This document shows positions 60,472-64,000 of a stretch of DNA of 64,000 nt, piece by piece (the first letter of the stretch is position 1; every line of letters starts with the position of its first letter). Made by a program: the position numbers and the translations under genes. The notes under the pieces were generated by a model. The model saw only the letters and a program-made list of their open reading frames with translations. It was not told the origin of the DNA and searched no databases. This stretch comes from Mixophyes australis (Eukaryota > Chordata > Amphibia > Anura > Limnodynastidae), in NCBI GenBank assembly GCA_036250195.1, contig JAVHZZ010000011.1:1933001-1997000 (forward strand). The letters are read 5' to 3'.

Positions 60472-60620
60472 TATACGACACAAGCAACCAACATCCTTAA
60501 AATCTACCTGGGCTCCAGGTCCCCCAGCACCTTATTGGACACTGAGCTGGTGTCGCTGGGCTATTTCCTGTGTGTGATGCCGCTGGACCAAATCGCTCTG
60601 ATAGACAGCAACGCGTACAG
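60472..60620 (+). CDS. Mesothelin-like exon 18
   Basis: 149 bp, phase 0 in, phase 2 out. The acceptor is tgtatccttctcag and the donor gtaaat. Residues 789-838 include LLDTELVSLGYFLCVMPLDQ, the LGxxLC pattern common in the family. A stop follows past the donor. Confidence 0.87.
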
Positions 60621-61442
60621 GTAAATGCAGAGGTCCCATTCTGTAGCTCCTCTACACGGAAGGTCCATTAATGACCATACTATATGATGTCATCTGACCG
60701 CTGATGATGGTCTTACAGATATCCGTATGGGAATACCGCCCATAAAGACGTAGTCAGATGGGGGGCAGCCTAGCTAAGTGTAGATAACGCGCATGATTGC
60801 CCCAAGACTTGCACTAAGTGGAAACATTAAATTTAATTTTGCAAGATGGGTTTATATAAACAAGCTGACGGGGACGGAGAAGGAGAATTTTTTACGGAGG
60901 TAATATCTTTTTCTATGGAGGGATTGGGGGGGAAGGTGAGTAGGAGGACTATTCAGAAGCCAAAATCTGCAGTTCTGATTGGGCCTCCTGCTCACATCCC
61001 AATTCATCTGCTTTTAGGATATTTATAAAGTGATATCTTCCATAGTTGTATATCCATATTTTATGTTGTTGTTACCCCCAAAGACTGAAATGAGGACAGG
61101 GACCATGCAGTGCATTTGGCGGACAGTTTGACGCAGAAATAAAGAAGCATTGAGGGTCCACATATGATTTCCAGATGTTTGGCTATAACTCGGGGGAAGG
61201 TTTGGTAGTATTCGGTGATAGTGCAGCCACACACCATAGGAAATAGACAGTAATAGCCGGAATATTCTTACGTTGTACGATCTACATATTGTTGTATTTT
61301 CTCACATGAAGCCACGGTACTTTGTACTGCGCTGTGCACGGTGATAAATAGCGTTGGTGTATTTGATGTATTCCCAGCCAGGCGCCATTTATCTCATCTG
61401 TGGGAAAACCCGACTTTCTTCATAATTACGTTTTCTCCCTAG
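60621..61442. other. Intron 18
   Basis: Single-copy, no array. No gene is seen. Confidence 0.45.
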
Positions 61443-61582
61443 TACTGCAGCTTCCAGTTTGGGACAAGTTCTTTGCCCAGATCCTGCAGTGTTGTCAGCG
61501 CTAAAGATGAAAGCAGTGGAATCTTTTGGGAGCCCCAGCAGCTGGAGTGCGGACATTTGTCAGGAAGTGGGGTCTGTACTAG
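61443..61582 (+). CDS. Mesothelin-like exon 19
   Basis: 140 bp, phase 2 in, phase 1 out. The acceptor is ttacgttttctccctag and the donor gtaaga. Residues 838-884 include SSLGQVLCPDPAVLSALKMK, with two cysteines. Confidence 0.86.
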
Positions 61583-62308
61583 GTAAGATACATTATAACT
61601 GTCTCCCAATCTGGACTTTTATTTACTCCCCAATCAATTCAACAACAGGGTTTGATAAATTGCTAATACAGCGTAAAAGGGATTTTCCACTTGTCCCTTC
61701 TGCGACTTTAACTGCACGTCTCCTTAGCTTTCCTCTGTGCTTTCCATAAACATGTTTACATCATCAGGCAACAAGTGTGGCCCTGAGCCCGACACAACTC
61801 TCCCCTCCGCCTAATATACAACTGTATGTAAGGAGCAGCTTTATGATGTCTCTGTGGGCAATACCTGATGATATAAAGTCAGTCCTGAGAAACATAGAAG
61901 GATAGAGCAATGTACGTAGTAAAAGATGTAAGGCGTCGTATACAGTAAAGTCATCTGAAGGTTGAAGCCCCCTTTAAAGGAGTATTATACTAGAACATTA
62001 TAGATAGATGCAAATATGCAGAGAAATAAAATGTCCGAAAATGCCATGTAAGCTCCACGTTTTGGTGGCGTGGGGTGTATATGGGGGCATGTCATACCGC
62101 CCCATCTGCTACATATATATATATATACAGTGGTGGCGTGGGGATTTTATGGTGGTATGTCATACAGCCACGTCTGCTACATATATATATATATATAATA
62201 TATATATATATACACAGTGCTGGATTATACAGGCTATGTCATACCGCTACTTCTCCTACTGCTGCCAAGTCCATGTTTTCTGATACAGAATCTGCTTCCT
62301 CTGTGCAG
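61583..62308. other. Intron 19 with two TA runs
   Basis: A sequence of about 75 bp (ggtggcgtgggg ... tctgctacatatata) is present twice, at about 62062 and 62132, each ending in (TA)n. The rest is single-copy. Confidence 0.6.
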
Positions 62309-62406
62309 CTGGTCTCAGTAATACAGAACTGTCTCAGCTTTCAGTATCAGTGATGCCGTTTCTGGACCCTAATTGCATCTCCTTAATCCCATCAAACGTG
62401 CTAGTG
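62309..62406 (+). CDS. Mesothelin-like exon 20
   Basis: 98 bp, phase 1 in, phase 0 out. The acceptor is gcttcctctgtgcag and the donor gtaagt. Residues 885-917 include NTELSQLSVSVMPFLDPNCI. It is followed by a 76-bp intron, the shortest here. Confidence 0.86.
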
Positions 62407-62482
62407 GTAAGTGACCCGGAGCTCAGCGTAGCAGCCGTCTCTGCAGCCTCCTGGCCTCTATAATGTGTTCTTCTCCCCCTAG

Positions 62483-62615
62483 AGTCTGTCTGCTGATCAG
62501 CTGCTGAATCTAGGACCAGAGAACTCGTGGGCAGTGTCAGACGACCAGAGGAGCTCACTGTCCTCATGGCAGATAGCGGCGATGGCTGGAAATGACGAGT
62601 ACTCCAACGCTGCAG
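62483..62615 (+). CDS. Mesothelin-like exon 21 (last exon seen)
   Basis: 133 bp, phase 0 in, phase 1 out. The acceptor is tgttcttctccccctag and the donor gtaatt. Residues 918-961 begin SLSADQLLNLGPENSWAVSD. No terminator or GPI signal is present, so coding continues beyond the window. The 22-bp array starts just after the donor. Confidence 0.85.
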
Positions 62616-62636
62616 GTAATTACTCCAATACACCGA

Positions 62637-63462
62637 GGTAACACGCTGCACCGCGCCCGGTATTACGCTGCACCGCACCCGGTATTACGCTGCACCGCGT
62701 CTGGTATTACGCTGCACCGCGTCCGGTATTACGCTGCAACGCGTCCGGTATTATGCTGCACCGCGCCCGGTATTATGCTGCACCGCGCCCGGTATTACAC
62801 GGCACCGTGCCCGGTATTACGCTGCACTGCGCCCGTTATTACGCGGCACCGTGCCCGGTATTACGCTGCACCGCGTCCGGTATTACGCTGCACCGCGTCC
62901 GGTATTACGCTGCACCGCGCCCGGTATTATGCTGCAACGCGTCCGGTATTATGCTGCACCGCTCCCAGTATTACACGGCACCGTGCCCGGTATTACGCTG
63001 CACTGCGCCCGTTATTACGCTGCAACAGGTCCAGTATTACGCTGCACCGCTCCCGCTTTTACGCGGCACTGTGCCTGGTATTATGCTGCACTGCATGCTG
63101 TATTACGCTGCACTACGCCCGGTATTACACTACACTGCGTCCTGTATTACACTGCACTGCGTCCTGTATTACGCTGCACTGCATCCTGTATTACGCTGCA
63201 CTGCGCCCGTTATTATGCTGCAACGCGTCCGGTATTATGCTGCAACGCGTCCGATATTACGCTGCACCGCTCCCGGTATTACGCTGCAACGCGCCCGGTA
63301 TTACGCTGCAACGCTTGCGGTATTACGCTGCACCGCTCCCGGTATTACGCGGCACTGCATGCTGTATTATTCTGCACCGCTCCCGATATTACGCTGCACT
63401 GCATCCTGTATTACGCTGCACTGCGTCCTGTATTACGCTACACTGCGTCCTGTATTACTCAC
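62637..63462. repeat. 22-bp CpG-rich minisatellite, about 37 copies
   Basis: Units such as cgctgcaccgcgcccggtat plus ta. Variants add cactgcgtcctgt. All plus frames are open over long stretches (artefact). It begins about 20 bp after the donor of exon 21, and its unit echoes that junction. Confidence 0.97.
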
Positions 63463-64000
63463 CTTAGGAGCATACACAGTTTATCTGTTACATGTATAGA
63501 CAGATTTCCTCTGTTCTATGGGGCTCATTCCCTAAATTTGGATTCAGGTGCAAAGTTACACTGTACTACACAACCAATCAACACTAAGATTTTATCTGTG
63601 TAATGTAACTTATACGATTGGGCCTATTTATAATCCACCAAATATTGGGGCCCGCTCTGCTTATTTGCCTAGACATTTTAGGGTGGGTGCTGCACCCCCG
63701 GGGCCCCCATCCTCTCATGCTACACCCCGGCCACCCACACTCAAACGGGGGTCCCTCTCTACTCTGGGGCCCGGGAGGATACAGGGCATTGCCAAGGTCC
63801 CGGTAACGTGCTGCCCCCACTGTTTTTAGATACAACCCCGTAAATGAATCTGCGCCTGTATTCGCGGGTTGTTGGATACTCTGGAAAAGGCGCATGATAC
63901 AAACAGTAAAAATGTCATATCAACGTCTGCCCAGCGATCATTAATCTTCTCCTACTACATACTGGTCCGTGCGTCTGCTCTTGTGGCGGACATGTATGTG
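63463..64000. other. Right end of window, intronic
   Basis: No exon was recognised after exon 21. The segment 63640-63790 is GC-rich and may be a repeat fragment. A phase-1 acceptor with a continuing mesothelin-like frame was looked for and not found. Confidence 0.4.

Larger units (their letters stand above)
6767..62615 (+). other. Mesothelin-family gene (21 exons, partial at both ends)
   Basis: Gene-level entry for the exons listed separately. Joined, they give about 961 residues without a stop, and the phase order 2,1,0,2,0,0,0,0,2,0,2,0,2,0,1,0,0,2,1,0,1 matches at every junction. The protein is rich in short Leu/Ser helical repeats of the type LGxxxxxLxxxxLxxL, with many N-x-S/T sequons. 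Known of the family: mesothelin, otoancorin and stereocilin are secreted or GPI-anchored glycoproteins predicted to form superhelical ARM-like folds. The best regional match is to the mesothelin precursor: exon 13 (LTVDQAQSLGNMVCVFGAPE), exon 14 (TATWTDVTLSALGVLAATLS) and the basic site in exon 15 occur in the same order as the segment before the furin site of mesothelin. The region upstream of that is longer than in mammalian mesothelin, so a mesothelin-like or otoancorin-like paralogue is possible. Signal peptide, start codon, C-terminus and GPI signal are not seen. Confidence 0.82.

Noticed and set aside
62592..63603. Overlapping plus-strand frames of 250-290 codons rich in RYYAAP
   Set aside because: Product of the 22-bp array, which is open in all three plus frames. 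The real exon ends at 62615 with a donor.

Overview
This looks like a stretch of a vertebrate nuclear genome, most likely an anuran amphibian. The interspersed repeats (GC-rich TIR elements with CATACTTGCC ends, L2-type LINEs and SINEs with a GCGCTATATAAATA tail, many hAT elements) fit what I know of frog genomes. The species assignment is inference. No prokaryotic-style genes, operons or CRISPR loci are present.

One multi-exon protein-coding gene runs on the + strand across almost the whole window. I could place 21 coding exons (6767-62615) by acceptor, donor and open frame. All 20 junctions agree in codon phase, giving about 961 stop-free residues. The product resembles the mesothelin family (mesothelin, mesothelin-like, otoancorin, stereocilin): Leu/Ser-rich helical repeats, many N-glycosylation sequons, scattered cysteines, and a tetra-Arg furin-type site (50237-50248) at the place where the mesothelin precursor is cleaved. 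The 5' end (start codon, signal peptide) and 3' end (probable GPI signal) are not seen. Two weak upstream exon candidates (1734-1762, 1861-1955) do not join in phase to the first solid exon.

The dominant feature is non-coding. About 26 kb (roughly 40% of the window) is tandem repeat, as about 19 unrelated arrays, nearly all intronic and most private to one intron. Units are about 11, 15, 19, 20, 21, 22, 23, 29, 30, 35, 43, 51, 59 and 78 bp. The largest is an 11-bp array of about 4.9 kb (34979-39908).

Two mechanisms are visible. Some arrays lie inside inverted-repeat DNA elements: the 11-bp array is bracketed by 36-bp inverted repeats, the 43-bp array sits between diverged arms of a MITE, and a smaller array lies inside an intact-ended hAT element. 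Others appear to start from splice-junction sequence: the 20-bp array runs into the acceptor at 54481, the 22-bp array echoes the exon/donor junction at 62615, and the 51-bp array starts 5 bp inside the donor at 31445.

Between arrays lie transposon fossils: L2-type LINE fragments (2480-3710 plus; 47117-48005 minus; 48547-48726 plus), a tRNA-derived SINE (15171-15492), a Ty1/copia-like Gag relic split by a MITE (8280-9345), a hAT transposase relic with two nested insertions (23254-25190), and a fragment of 18S rRNA (22597-22783). The long minus-strand reading frames over the arrays are repeat artefacts, not genes.
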